This document shows, one piece after another, positions 10,719 to 21,876 of a stretch of DNA of 64,000 nucleotides. Each line of letters opens with the position of its first letter. The first letter of the stretch is position 1. Made by a program: the position numbers and the translations under genes. Where the stretch lies: NCBI GenBank assembly GCA_014529385.2, contig CM043963.1:82400912-82464911 (forward strand). The letters are read 5' to 3'. This stretch comes from Adiantum capillus-veneris (Eukaryota > Streptophyta > Polypodiopsida > Polypodiales > Pteridaceae). The notes beneath the pieces were generated by a model. It made no database searches, had not been told where the DNA came from, and saw only the letters and a program-made list of their open reading frames with translations.

Positions 10719-13700
10719 TCAGATAATCTTACCGTTTCTTAATACCTTGTCTTCATGGTGAAGGACGGATTCGGGTTGGAGCACCTCTTCTTGATCTTCA
10801 ATCTCCGGAGGATCTTCAATTATTGCTTCTTTTGGTGGGTCTCCTTTGTAAGTCTTGAGTAGGCTCACATGAAAAGCGTTGTGTATGATCCAATGATTGG
10901 GCAACTTAGATTGATAAGCCATCTCGGTTATTGGCTTAAGAATTTGAAAAGGACCATAGTATCTTTTTGCTAACTTAAAATAATATTTCTGGTGATCCGT
11001 AGGATTCTTGCCCGTGGTTTGGCGTAGGCGAGCCACGGGCAAACTTTAGCAAGACCCAATCATTTTCTATAAAGGTTAAGGCTTGCCGTAGGCAAGCCTT
11101 AGGGAACTTTAGCAAGACCCAATCATTTTCTATAAAGGTTAAGGCTCGTACGTGCTTGTTAGCAGCAACTTTTTAGTGTAGGTCTCGGCTATACTCATCA
11201 CATCAGCGAAGATCTTCCCATGTAGCTTAAGTAGCAAGGGACTTTTAGATCTACCCTCTATGACCTCGAAAGGTGTCTTTCTTGTAGAAGTTTGTACATT
11301 GTTATTGTTAGCATACTCTACAAGGGGTAATTACTTTTCCCATTGTGAGTGTTGATCTACTTTTGTAATATAGTTTTTTATTGGATCCAAGATTGTAAGG
11401 TTAGCTATCTCACTCTGGCCATCCATTTGTGGGTGATAGGCCAAAGAGAAATTTAACCTTATACCTAGATTTTCAAAGAGACCCTTCTAGAAGTTATTGG
11501 TCATCCTAGGATCTCTATCGGACACTATGGATGTTGGCAAGTCATGTTACTTGAAAATCTGAGATATGAAGAGAGTTGCCATGATGTGCCTTAATATTCT
11601 TTCTGACAGGTATAAAGTGTGCTTGTTTGCTAAACCTGTCGACTATTGTCCATATTCCTGTATTCCCATGGATAGACTTGGGCAATCCAAAGATAAAATC
11701 CATGGATATGCTCTCCCATGGTGAATCAAGAATTGGTAATGGCTGGAGCAGTCCACGTTGCTTCCCTCTATCATACTTCATCTTTTTCACATACTACACA
11801 TTTTGAAACATACTCTTGTATGTCTACTTTCATGGTAGGCCAATAGCAGTATATCTCTACACCTCGAAGAGTAGGTTGAATCCCTCTATTCCTTGCATAA
11901 GGAGGAGCATGAGATTCATACATTACTTTCTCATAGAGTGAGGTAGTAACACACAGCCTATTTCCATAGAGAAGGTAACCATCCTGCAAGGTGAATGGTT
12001 CCTCTTTCTTCCCTAATGCAAGGGCTAAAGTTGCATCCTTGAAATTGGGGTCAGTAGCATACTCATCTATCATGAAAGATAGATAATTGTGAGTTGCTAT
12101 AGACACGACATTTGCCCTTGGTTTTCATCGTAATAGTGCATCAACCACTTGATAGTGCTTGCCAGCAATGTGAGAAATATGAAAATTAAATTGCAAAAGA
12201 AAATTTTCCCACCTCATTTGTTTGTCGGATAACTTGGTTTGTGTCATGAAGTACTTGAGGCTTTGTTGATCCATCCGTAGGATGAATGGAGTCCCCAAGA
12301 GATAGTGCTTCCACGTGTCTAGGGCATGTAGAATAGCTAATAACTCCTTTTTGTATATGTCCAACACTTTCTCGTCAAAGTTGAGTCTTTGACTCTCATA
12401 TGCTATGGCATGCCTTTCTTGAAGCAAAACAGCTCCAAGGCAATCACACCACACATTGGACCTCAAATGGATTGGAGAGATCCTGTAGTGTAAGCACATA
12501 GATAAGCTTCTCCTTAAGCTTTTCAAAAGCTTCTTTCTCTTTTGCAGTCCATAGATACTTAACGTTATTTTTTGTTAAGTCATGTAATGGGCTTGCTATT
12601 AGCGAAAGTGTTTCTATGAAGCATCTATAGTATGCACACATACCTATAAAGCTTCGTAACTCATGTAGATTCCTTGGATTAGAACATCCTTTTATTACCT
12701 CTAGCTTTGTTGGATCCATATGGATGTCATCCTTAGAGATAATGTAACCTAAGTATTGAATCTCTTGTTTTAAAAAAATCACTTTTCCTTTCAGTGATTA
12801 GTGAAAAGCTTATAGTCTCTCAAAACTCGAAAGATTACCTTGAGAGGTTGCTTGTGCTCTTGCAATGAATTGGAGTAGATGATTATATCATCAAAGAACA
12901 CTCCAGTAAACTTACGATGAGGCCTGAAAATTTTCTCCATCATGCAATTGAATGTAGCTGGAGAATTTGTCAAGCCAAAAGGTATGACAAGATATTTGTA
13001 AAGACCGAATGTTGTGCGAAAGGCTGTCTTTACAATATCTTCATAGACTATCCTTATTTGATGATAGACACTTTTAAGGTCAACCCTACTGAAGTAGGTA
13101 GACCCTTGTAGCTTATCAATTTAATCTTCCACCCATGGCACGAGAAATCTATTTTTGATAGTAATCCTATTTAGTGCTCTATAGTCGACACACATGCGAT
13201 ATGTGACATCTTTCTTTTGCACTAAAAGGACTGGTGAACAAAATGGAGAAGAGCTAGGCCTCACCATTCCTTTTTCTACTAGTTCATGCACTTGCCTCAT
13301 GATCTCCTCTTGTTGAGCTTGTGAAACTCCATAAGGAGGTTTATTAGGCGGTGAGCTTCCTGGTAGAAGCTCTATTGCATAGAAATGCTCTCATTGTGAT
13401 AAACAAGAGGAGATAAATCTCTATTGCATAGAAACATTTATCTTTTGCGATAATGCTCTATCTCCTCATGAGAGATCGATTCTTGCCTTTGTAGACTCCT
13501 TTCTCCTTAGCTTTAGAGTTGTTGCTAGAGTTTCCTTTGGAAGAATTTTGAGCATTATCTGTCCCTCTAGGTTCATTTTTCTCTTTAATTTACATGGGCT
13601 TAGAATTCCTCTTAGCCCCTTGTTGGCAATTGATTTGCGAGGCGACCATAGTATGGTGTATGACCGCAGAGATGGTCCTAGGCCATTGAGAGTTGACATA

Positions 13701-14684
13701 CTCGGCCATATCTTCAAAAAGCCCAACACAACATGGTTGTTTTTGTCTCCAAAGTCTATCTTTTTGTAGACAGTAGCTTTAAGATGTAAATCCCAAAACT
13801 TGTCCACGTACTTGTGGATAGACTCATAGGGAGATAGCTTCAAGATTCACCATTCCGTGAGAACTTTGCATTTGGCATCGCTTGCAAGAAACTGCTTCAT
13901 TATGTAAGTTCTTAGGGTTTTCCATGTTTTTGGAGCTTTATTGTCAACCCATAGGCTAACCCATAGGCTAGTCCATCATTGTCTAAAGTACTTTTGAAAG
14001 TGTATAGCTACATGTCATAGCTTAGAGGGCTTCGTGAAGCCCTCATTTCCAAAGGCTGCATCAAATTGCTAGATAAACTTTGTCTGTGGCACCAAAGGTG
14101 CCATCATAGGTGAGAAAAGAGATGTTCTTTCCTCCCTCTTTGAACTTCTTGAGCTTGTTAGCCCTTTTCCAAGCAGCATAAGATTTTTGATGACCTCTCC
14201 TTTTGGGATCTTTGGAAAATGAACCACTACTTTCATTGAAAGAAGAGGAAGATGGAGAGGAGGGTGACCTCTTTCTCTCCTTTTTCTTCTTTTGGTTCCT
14301 CTCTTCCCTCTTGGATTTTCGAGGAGAGAGGCTACGCGATGATATTTTTCTCTTTGAAGGAGTTAAAGATCTTTGTGTCCGTTGTCTTCGTGGAGCCACA
14401 TCTTCCGAAGTGTTTCGAGATTCACTTCTTTCACTTTTGTGTGGATCCTCCTCTTCCCTCATCTTAGAGAGTCCTCTTTTGGTAGTCTCATCAAGAGACT
14501 TCCTAGAGGCTCTCTCTTCTTGGGGAGTTTGGAGAATTCCATGGGTGTCAACTTGGGGGAGAACTTCACCTTGTAGAGCGGGGTTGCCCATGGCTTGTTG
14601 AAGCCTGGTGACAAGATAATTCACAAGCATAGGGACATCATTAGTAGTACCTTCATGTGCAAAATCAAAGTCATTAATATTCAT
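10719..14684 (-). pseudogene. gypsy gag-pol remnants (gag, RT, RNase H, integrase, C-terminal domain)
   Basis: Read on the minus strand. Gag: a 207-codon N-terminal piece (14684-14061) with a long Lys/Arg/Ser-rich stretch, then a gag core near 14000-13466 (YESIHKYVDKFWDLHLKA). RT: VQKKDVTYRMCVDYRALN (about 13200), TNSPATFNCMMEKIF, and FFDDIIIYS (near 12890), where the YxDD-type motif is FFDD. RNase H: 12526-12125, with IAYESQRLNFDEKVL and MRWENFLLQFNFHISHIAGK. Integrase: a zinc-binding region ending YVSKCVVCEK (11780), SMDFIFGLPKS (11700) and an AYHPQMDGQSEI-like segment (about 11430). The C-terminal part (11042-10719) has KRYYGPFQI and HNAFHVSLLK. More than five stops or frameshifts separate these pieces. 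Confidence 0.85.
11043..11150. repeat. 66-bp-spaced duplication enclosing a 10-bp hairpin
   Basis: AGCAAGACCCAATCATTTTC occurs at 11048 and again 66 bases on. Between the copies lies AAGGCTTGCC-GTA-GGCAAGCCTT (11078-11100), a perfect 10-bp inverted repeat with a 3-base loop. It sits inside the dead integrase region and looks like a hairpin-associated local duplication. Confidence 0.7.
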
Positions 14685-14814
14685 TCTACTCTCTTTATTA
14701 TTGTCAGCCCTGCTAACAAAATTTAGGTGTATGCTAACTTATTCTTTGGTAGCTTAAAAACCTCTCATAAGAAAAACTTTTAGGACCTCTCCTCTTAAAC
14801 AAGAAAAGAGAAAC

Positions 14815-15514
14815 CAATAGCTTATGGCTAATAACATGGATTGTAGCGGATATAAGTAACAATAGTAAGCATTTCCTTAAAAGGATTCTTAATAAACATA
14901 ATGAGAGTACTTGATTGAAGGTAGCAAAATACACATTATACCTAGTTAGCTTGGCATGAAAAATACTTGCAAAAAACAGAGAGAATTAGAGCAATTGACA
15001 ATAGTTGAGGACCGGATTTACTTGGAGCCAGTCCCCCCTCCAAAAGCCTTTTGTATTATAGAATCTCCTTGGTAGAGAGACTTGGTATAATACATGCTTT
15101 GTGTTCCTTGAGACATTGTTGATGCCATGAAGATGGTAAGCTTCATGCACCAATATCATGCTCGTAACTAACTTGCAAAAACATTGAGTTGTCCCGGGCC
15201 TCAATCCCAAGACCTCAAACACCTTCAAAGGTGATGAGAGCTAGCAAGGAGTGAGGAAGATAAAGAGAAGAAGATGTATCTCTACAAGAAAGAAGTAGTC
15301 TCCTCATATATAATCACTCTTAGAGCATAGCTTATCATAGTGATAATGAAGATAGAGAGATTGATAAGCATTACTTTGAGCATAACTCTTGGTTGGATTT
15401 GCATTTCATAGCCAAGGGGTGTTAGTGTAGGCTCTCCACTTCTCAAGCTTGGAGAAGGAGATGACTTGTGTGCGCAACACACAATGGGGGAGTGTGTGTG
15501 TGTGGTTTGTGGAG

Positions 15515-15551
<37 letters not shown>

Positions 15552-15886
15552 CCGTTTTTGCTACTTTACTCTTGCTACAAGCCTATTGGCTCAAGCCTTG
15601 GGCTAGCCAATGAATGACCCTAATCATAACAAGCAAGGGGTGTAGCATTTGGACAAGTGTCCTCCTTTCCCCCTTTGAGAGAAAGATCTTAATTATTTTA
15701 ATTTTAGCATTTGGTCAAGTGTCCTCCTTTCCCCCCTTGAGAGAAAGAAATTAGTTATTTAATTGAATCTAAATTCTCATTGGACCTTCCTATAGGTTAT
15801 CCAATAGATTCAAGCACATTATGAGGGTAATATTGCTAGGGGCCTGACATGTGGCCTTAATGCCTCTTGAGTCTTGGGCTTGACTT

Positions 15887-15931
<45 letters not shown>

Positions 15932-16470
15932 CTCTCTCATGCCCCTACCTTTAGGGCTCATCTTTGACTTGAACACCTCAAGCACCTTGGTCATCAAGCA
16001 CCTTATTCATTAAGCACGACAAGCACCTTACTTACCTGAAGCACCTCAAGATCAACCCTAGCTTGCCTAAGGTTTAAAGTACCTAATGGTTCTAGGTCTA
16101 AGGACTTTTAACACTAACCTTTGGAGGCTTTAACTAAGCTAGCCCTAAGGTCTTTTAAGCTCCATTAGATGCATGTTGCTCTTTGATAGATTATCTCCTT
16201 TTGGATCCCTATTGAGATGTAACCATCTCTCCTCTTGGTCCCCTACTGAGATAAGTCTAGAAGCACTTATTGCACATTGCTCTTTGGTAGACCATCTCCT
16301 TTTGGACCCCTATTGAGATGGAAACATCTCTCCCTTTGGTCCCCTGCTGAGATACGTACAGAAGCACATAACGATATCATAACTCTTGTTCCCTTTTATC
16401 TTCACATATTAAATGATGAGTTTAATATGAGATAATCATTTGGTAAAGTTAGATATTAGATTTTATGACA
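14815..16470 (-). repeat. 5' LTR of the minus-strand gypsy element
   Basis: About 1.65 kb, the same family as the solo LTRs at 25584 and 30114. All share AGGTCTTGGGTCTGAG-like and GGAGGGGGGACTGGCTCC-like blocks on the transcribed strand, CCAACCAAGAGCCA-like sequence, and a microsatellite core. The right edge TTTTATGACA at 16470 is clear. The inner edge is approximate because no clean TG/CA end or primer-binding site is visible. It holds (GA)n near 15520-15548 and (GT)n near 15890-15931. Confidence 0.7.
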
Positions 16471-16860
16471 CATATTAATTATACGATATATTTATATCGA
16501 ATCATAAAAACACTTATACTTTTCGTTGACTAGGAAATTTCCCCATGTACATGCATAGATTGGATCCAAATGGAGCAAAGCAATAGATAATATAATATCT
16601 ACTAAGGGATAATGTGTGTGTGTGTGTGTGTGTGTTGTCTTTCTTTTTCCCCTAAATATGCTATATTGGTTATAGATAGCTCCCTCTCAAATAAAAATTC
16701 TTAGGTTCAAGTCCTGTGAGGGATCTTTGAGGTCTCTTTGTCCTAGTTCCTCTTGACAAACAGGTCTTGAGTGCGAGAGTTGTTTGATGGATCAGTCTGT
16801 TGAGATTGTTTCTACAATGCTATAATGAACAAAAAAATCTTCTTCTTCGTCTTCTTCTTA

Positions 16861-16918
<58 letters not shown>

Positions 16919-18750
16919 GTTGGCTTTAGATGACAAAAAAGTAAAAGATGCATCAAATTTGTGTGGTAATCCACTATTGGAGGGAAATGTGTTGCCCATT
17001 TTTAGATGTACCACTCAAATAGATGACCCTCTTGGGCCCCCCTCCATAGTGCCTATTTTTGCTTGGTTTTTTAATGACAAATAAGATTGTCTTGTTTAGC
17101 AAGCACTATGATGCTCCCAAGTCTCAATCAAATATACTGGCATCAGAGGGCCAGCTCACACCAACCTCCGGTTTGCAATCGATTGCAAATATTTTGAAAA
17201 CATTTCAGTTCTTGTGTACCGTAGTTGGCGGAGAAGTTGGCAACCGATTCACAATTGATTACGCACTCGTTCCACCCATGGGAGGTGGAGTAGAGGTGCA
17301 ACTCCACAAAATGACAAAAGGCTTGCCAATGGTTTCACTAGGAAAAGGTGCATCTTGCATAGTTTTAAGAGAACATTTCATGAGTCTCTCCTCTCATCTT
17401 GTTTCCCACCAAAAGCATTCGCCAAGGGAAGCTTGCAAGGGAACTAGGGAACTTGATTTTGGATTGCAATTAGTTGCAAACTAGGACATGTGAATAGACC
17501 CCAAAACATCCCCTTTTTTTCCAAGACACACTACTTGGAGACTCTGCTTAGCACACAAGGATAACCGGACAACCAAATCCCTTGGTATAGGAGCATGTAC
17601 TAACATGGTGACCCATTTTTGGGTGACTAGCTCTAAGTGTGATAAGAGAAATCGAGGACTGGTTTTCCCAGCTAGCTAGCCAACGAGGCTTCTAACAGGA
17701 TTTCAACACGAATCACTGCTAGCCCCTTTATGTGCTCTGGTTTGGGGTGAGCGCAGGTGTATTGTGTGAGCGATTGGCTTCATGTGCTCTAGATGAAAGG
17801 TTCAATGAAGGCCTTAATCGCATTATTTTGTGTCTCCTAGCACCAGATTTGAGTTGAATTAGGTTTTTAAGTGAAGCTTGGATCCCATCTCAAGGTCTAT
17901 CTCTTTGTGGATCAGAGTGTTCATGTAGTCTACAAGCTCTCTTTGGAATCGTTCAACTCCTTCGACTTAAACATAAGATTCCTTTCCGAGAAATTTAAGG
18001 TGTTTTGTGCTTCATCAAGCATGGTTCTGTCTTGGTTGTCCATCCACCAAGTTGGCTCATTCCTTCTTGAAGATCTTGCTTTTCCAAAGTGAGGGATTAT
18101 TGTTCTATCCCACATGTCATGTTGGTTAATGTATTTGGTCTAGGGCTCCTTATGGTCTGCAAAGACTGGCTTTCAGGTTTTTTTTGTCAATTCAACTGGT
18201 TCACATAGCGTAATGATAGGCACACATGAATGGTATCTCAGTTATGGTTGACATTGCCGCAACAGATAAAGGCATTGAATCATATTCGTTAGAAGCCAAA
18301 TCCATGCCCATAAGATTTTGTTTGAGGTGATTTCAAGGATCATCTAGTCTCATTTTAATGAGGATGAGTGGAACATAAATAATATCCAAGTGCGTGCAAA
18401 TTACACCATGTTACTGTGTGGCTCTCTTGGAGAGCCTTGTTGGTTTTCCACAACATCGGTCCCCTCCCCTTCTGATGCCAAAGGTAGAAGCCTTACCGTC
18501 GTTAGATACCTCACCCACTTGTCTAGTGTTGTTGAGCCCTACACTGCAGTATCCCCTCTCTGGTCGCCAGCCCCAACCCACAAACCTGCCACCCCAATTT
18601 GTTGCCCTAAAAAGCCCTCTGCAGTGTCCTCTTTTTGACCCGTATAGGCGGCAGGTGTTGTCTGGAAGCCATGACTGAATCCACAACAAGCGTACATGAT
18701 GCAGGGTGAGGTAGGAAATGGACGCGTGGAAGCCTCGTGGAGTCACTCTT
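16471..18750. other. unassigned spacer with a (CT)n tract
   Basis: Holds (GT)n near 16615-16635, (CT)26 near 16866-16917 and several short ORFs. The longest (17059-17484, 141 codons, no recognised domain) has no supporting promoter or family similarity. I see no definite gene. Confidence 0.4.
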
Positions 18751-18930
18751 AAGATGGCACATGGGATGTCCAAAGGAGCTAGCTTGGTTGGTTGAGTCTT
18801 TGACTTCTGTAACCTGGGTCATGGGTTCGAAGACGACCAAACGACCTTGTGCGCTCATAAGGATGTTTGTATCATCTCGCCCATGATATGTGTGATTTGC
18901 TACCAAAAAAAAAGATGGCACATGGATGCC
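18751..18930 (+). mobile_element. tRNA-derived SINE with target-site duplication
   Basis: The body (18772-18911) begins GGAGCTAGCTTGGTTGGTTG, resembling a tRNA A-box region (TAGCTCAGTTGGTT). It has a B-box GGTTCGAAGAC at 18824-18834 at tRNA-like spacing, and ends GCTACC followed by A9. It is flanked by AAGATGGCACATGGGATGTCC (18751-18771) and AAGATGGCACATGGATGCC (18912-18930). These are the internal Pol III promoter, tail and duplicated target of a SINE. Confidence 0.85.
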
Positions 18931-19111
18931 CTAAGCTCTCAGCATTTTTCCAAGCTCCACCAGGAAGCAGTAGGGATAAAACAATTTAATGAAAATGGAC
19001 TTCTAGGAGGTTCTTAAATGAAAGCAAGTTCAAACATCATCATGGGACCAAACCATACTTCAACGAATGCACTCCTTAAGTCGCCGTTCTCTAAGGTCCT
19101 TTTAAAGGAGA

Positions 19112-19135
19112 GGGGGGGGGGGGGGGGGGGGGGGG
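19112..19135. repeat. G24 homopolymer
   Basis: An uninterrupted run of 24 G preceded by AAAGGAGA. Length may be affected by sequencing error. Confidence 0.9.
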
Positions 19136-19429
19136 CTAATAACAATGCAGATACTTAATAAAAGGCAATCAAAGTCTTTCTGAATTCCTTCCTGAGGAGA
19201 CTTTTGTAAAACTAAAAAAATTGATATGCATGAACGTGTAGATGTGCACAGTGCCACATTCTAAGCACGATAACACTTGAGAGAGTGTTTGCTTTTCTAG
19301 GGTTGGTGACTCCTATGGTACTACACCCGGAAGGCACATGTTTGCCATGGGGCTCTTGAAAGACCTGTCTTTTAGTGCCCTTTGCCAGTGGTGGCCCTTA
19401 AGCTTGGGCTCTAGATGCTCAAAACAAAC

Positions 19430-19505
19430 CTTTTTTTTTTGCAAAACTCACATTAGTGAGTGTATTATATTAGGAAAACCACAAAAAAATTACATTTTGG
19501 TGAGT
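19430..19505 (-). mobile_element. LINE 3' tail fragment, minus strand
   Basis: The reverse complement reads TGTAATTTTTTT, then AATATAATACACTCACTAAT, GTGAGTTTTGC and poly-A. This matches the 3' end of the LINE at 5640-5712. Only the terminal ~70 bases are recognisable, which suggests a very short 5'-truncated insertion. Confidence 0.7.
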
Positions 19506-19705
19506 TTAGAAACGACCCTTTTTTAATAAAGGAAACCTAGTGACAGTGGTCTCCCAATAGACTAAAATTTGAGATTGTGTAAGGACAACAAAAGCTTTAA
19601 ATGTAGATTGTGTGGATTTCACCGTTTGTTCTTGTTGGGCCTTGATAAAGCAAATGGCCCACAATGTTTGATGATCTTGGGCCCTCCTGAAAGTTTATTC
19701 ACGAC

Positions 19706-20186
19706 TCACAAGCTCACCAGACGTTTTGGACAAATTCTTCCCACACTGTGACTTACCCAACATCATGAGCTTCGGTGAGGGAGGCACCGCATACCTAGCT
19801 AGGTACGATTGGGGGCAGGGGATCGCCGGCCCGTAGGGAGGCCCGGGGGTCCCCTGCCCCCAATCGTACCTAGCTAGGTATGCGGTGCCTCTCGAGCAAA
19901 AGCTCATGATGTTGTGCATTGTATGGAAAACATTGTCCGCCGGCCCTTGCCCCCCTCCGGGCCGGCGATCCCTTGCCCCCAATCGTACCTAGCTAGGTAT
20001 GCGGTGCCTCTCGAGCAGAAGCTCGTGATGTATGGAAAACATTGTCCACCTGCCCTTACCCCCAATCGTACCTAGCTAGGTATGCAATGCCTCTTGAGCA
20101 AAAGCACATGATGTTGTGCATTGTATGGAAAACATTGTAACAGATTCCGTTCTCCTACATGAGAAAATTTCTAAATCTTCTTGTGA
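19706..20186. mobile_element. foldback (hairpin) element 1
   Basis: Ends are TCACAAG (19706) and CTTGTGA (20186). Inside, GAGGCACCGCATACCTAGCT... around 19769 reappears in reverse complement at 19848-19914 with a GC-rich loop around 19825-19845, giving a near-perfect hairpin arm of about 70 bp. The right arm (CCCCCAATCGTACCTAGCTA through GGAAAACATTGT) is then repeated twice more in tandem. Element 2 at 22965-23341 has the same ends and plan. No ORF is present, which fits a non-autonomous foldback or MITE-like family. Confidence 0.8.
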
Positions 20187-21002
20187 AGGAGGATCACATT
20201 AGCCTAGCTTGACTTGGGTTAAGCTACACCGAGAAATTAGTGGTAACTAGAGTTTGGTTTAGGTCATACTTGTGTGCTCTAGCTTGTGTGGAGGTGCACA
20301 CAATGGACATGCATAGTTGTAATCGCCCTAGCAAAAGGAGCCACATATGGGTGTGCATAAGTTCAAAGCTTGGATGTTGACCCTTGGGCATGTGTAAAGT
20401 GAAGACTGCAGCAAAATTTATAAAGGCATGCTTGGGTCATAAGGCATATGTAAAGGGTACGAGGGGTGTACAAAAAGGGCCAATAAAGGAATCACAAGTG
20501 TGAAATGAAAGGGGGCAATAAATGAGCCTTGAGCTTCACTCCTTGTGCATGCCCATGGGCTGGCATGGTGGGAAATGAAGAGGAGGGCATTACCTAGCAA
20601 AGAGCTCATTCACACATTGCTATGCGTGGATGGTGGATTATTGTTTTACAATTTTTGTCAAAGTCATAGACCAACACAGAATTCTCCCAAAGATGGGGGT
20701 TTACCTAGATAGGAGAATTCTACCTTTTTGTCTCGACTCTCATTTAGGTTGTGCCTGGTTTTTACATTAAAATCCTTCAAAGTTTAGCCGGTTTCCATCA
20801 AGGTGACCCTCCAAAAATTGCCCGGAAATTTTCCATCTTTGTCCTTTAAAAATACACTAAAGGCCTATTTTTTGTGAACACTGCCTGGATTGATAGCTCA
20901 CATGGAGGGAGGGGGTAAACTCTATCCTCTACGATGCATCGCTTTGAAAGAATATGCCCCTCCTCACAGAAGCTTTGAAGGACTCTTTGTCTCGCTCTTT
21001 TT
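20187..21002. other. unassigned spacer
   Basis: No element ends or assignable coding sequence. A low-complexity-free stretch between foldback element 1 and the minus-strand SINE. Confidence 0.4.
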
Positions 21003-21144
21003 CTTGCTTTGCCTTACTCTATTTTTTTGGTAGCAATACGTGCATTCTCACACAGGATGTCCGAAAGCGCCATCCTAATCACTTGGCCACATTTGAACCT
21101 AAATGTTGAACCAACCAACCTTTCTTTCTTTGTCTTACTCTATT
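21003..21144 (-). mobile_element. SINE, minus strand, second copy of the family
   Basis: On the minus strand it reads GGTTGGTTGGTTCAACATTT, then a B-box-like AGGTTCAAATGTGG (21085-21100), and ends GTATTGCTACC plus poly-A. The tail is shared with the copy at 18772-18911. Flanks are CTTGCTTTGCCTTACTCTATT (21003-21023) and CTTTCTTTGTCTTACTCTATT (21124-21144), a 21-bp duplication with two mismatches. The space between the A-like and B-like boxes is short, so the head is probably deleted. Confidence 0.75.
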
Positions 21145-21610
21145 GATGTCCCTCCTCTTCACACCTAGTTTATTTAACTAACAGTAAGAGGTGAAAAAGC
21201 TTTGTAGCTCCTTGGTTTTTAGGATACCTTTTGGTCTTTCCGCCTGCCCTTGGGGTCACGAAGGGTGCATGTTTTCCATAAGGAGGTTTCCTATGTTCTT
21301 GAACAGGCCAAGCATAGAATATGAATCTTGCTCCCCTCTATCCACCCTTTCCTCTCTTTTTTCCCCTCTTTGTCTCTTTATTTTTTTCTTTTATTTTATA
21401 AAAATAATAACATTCAACCCAAAGGTCATGCGATAGGGTAATTGAGGCCACGAAGGCTCGAGTCTTACCTTTGTCCTAATTGGCACCGTGAGACAAGATG
21501 ACGAAATCGATGGTGGATCTCTCTCGATGGCTTGGTCCTATGTTTTCGAATTCACCAATGATGCTAAATTGCCATCAATCTCATGTGGCCTTGCAAATCC
21601 CAATTGTAAA

Positions 21611-21622
21611 TTTGGCGCCAAA
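21611..21622. promoter_or_regulatory. palindromic E2F-type site
   Basis: TTTGGCGCCAAA is a perfect palindrome that contains the plant E2F/DP core TTTGGCGC on both strands. It lies about 105 bp upstream of the TATA box of the CRF-domain gene. Confidence 0.6.
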
Positions 21623-21633
21623 AGGAGTTGGTG

Positions 21634-21643
21634 GCCACGTGGC
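21634..21643. promoter_or_regulatory. G-box / ABRE-like element
   Basis: GCCACGTGGC is a perfect palindrome around CACGTG, the core bound by plant bZIP and bHLH factors. It lies about 85 bp upstream of the TATA box. Confidence 0.55.
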
Positions 21644-21695
21644 GCAGGGGGACTCAGCAGTGCGCTGTGACTTGTCTACGGGGCCCTGAAACTTG

Positions 21696-21704
21696 GGCGG
21701 GAAA
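21696..21704 (-). promoter_or_regulatory. canonical E2F site
   Basis: GGCGGGAAA is the reverse complement of TTTCCCGCC, the canonical E2F/DP binding site. It lies about 23 bp upstream of the TATA box. Confidence 0.6.
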
Positions 21705-21726
21705 AGAAGTGTTCAGGCGACGTAAA

Positions 21727-21732
21727 TATAAA
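21727..21732 (+). promoter_or_regulatory. TATA box of the CRF-domain gene
   Basis: TATAAA in the context AAATATAAACC, 145 bp before the ATG at 21877. It predicts a transcription start near 21755-21765 and a 5' UTR of about 110-120 bases that contains a (CT)n(CA)n tract. Confidence 0.65.
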
Positions 21733-21827
21733 CCTTGCGTCTCACGCCATTTCTCGACTTTGGCACTTTTAGCCACCCACTCTCACATCGTCTAATACAC
21801 AGGCGCTCATTGCTGCTTGACTCTCTG

Positions 21828-21831
<4 letters not shown>

Positions 21832-21875
<44 letters not shown>

Positions 21876-21876
21876 C
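21832..21876. repeat. (CT)n(CA)n microsatellite in the 5' leader
   Basis: A CT run followed by a CA run ends one base before the ATG context CACCATG. CT-rich leaders are common in plant genes. Confidence 0.85.

Larger units (their letters stand above)
9691..16470 (-). mobile_element. decayed Ty3/gypsy LTR retrotransposon, minus strand
   Basis: Two direct repeats bound a minus-strand gag-pol: a truncated left LTR (9691-10250) and a longer right LTR (about 14815-16470). Pol order is protease region, RT, RNase H, integrase, as in Ty3/gypsy. The polypurine tract next to the left LTR reads on the minus strand as ATGATTTCAAGAGAGACGTAA and is shared with the plus-strand copy at 41600-41618. All domains are broken by stops and frameshifts. 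The left LTR lacks about two-thirds of its length and stops in a (GT)n tract. Confidence 0.85.

Noticed and set aside
17059-17484. 141-codon ORF in the spacer after the minus-strand gypsy
   Set aside because: No domain, promoter or compositional support. It overlaps AT-rich non-coding sequence.
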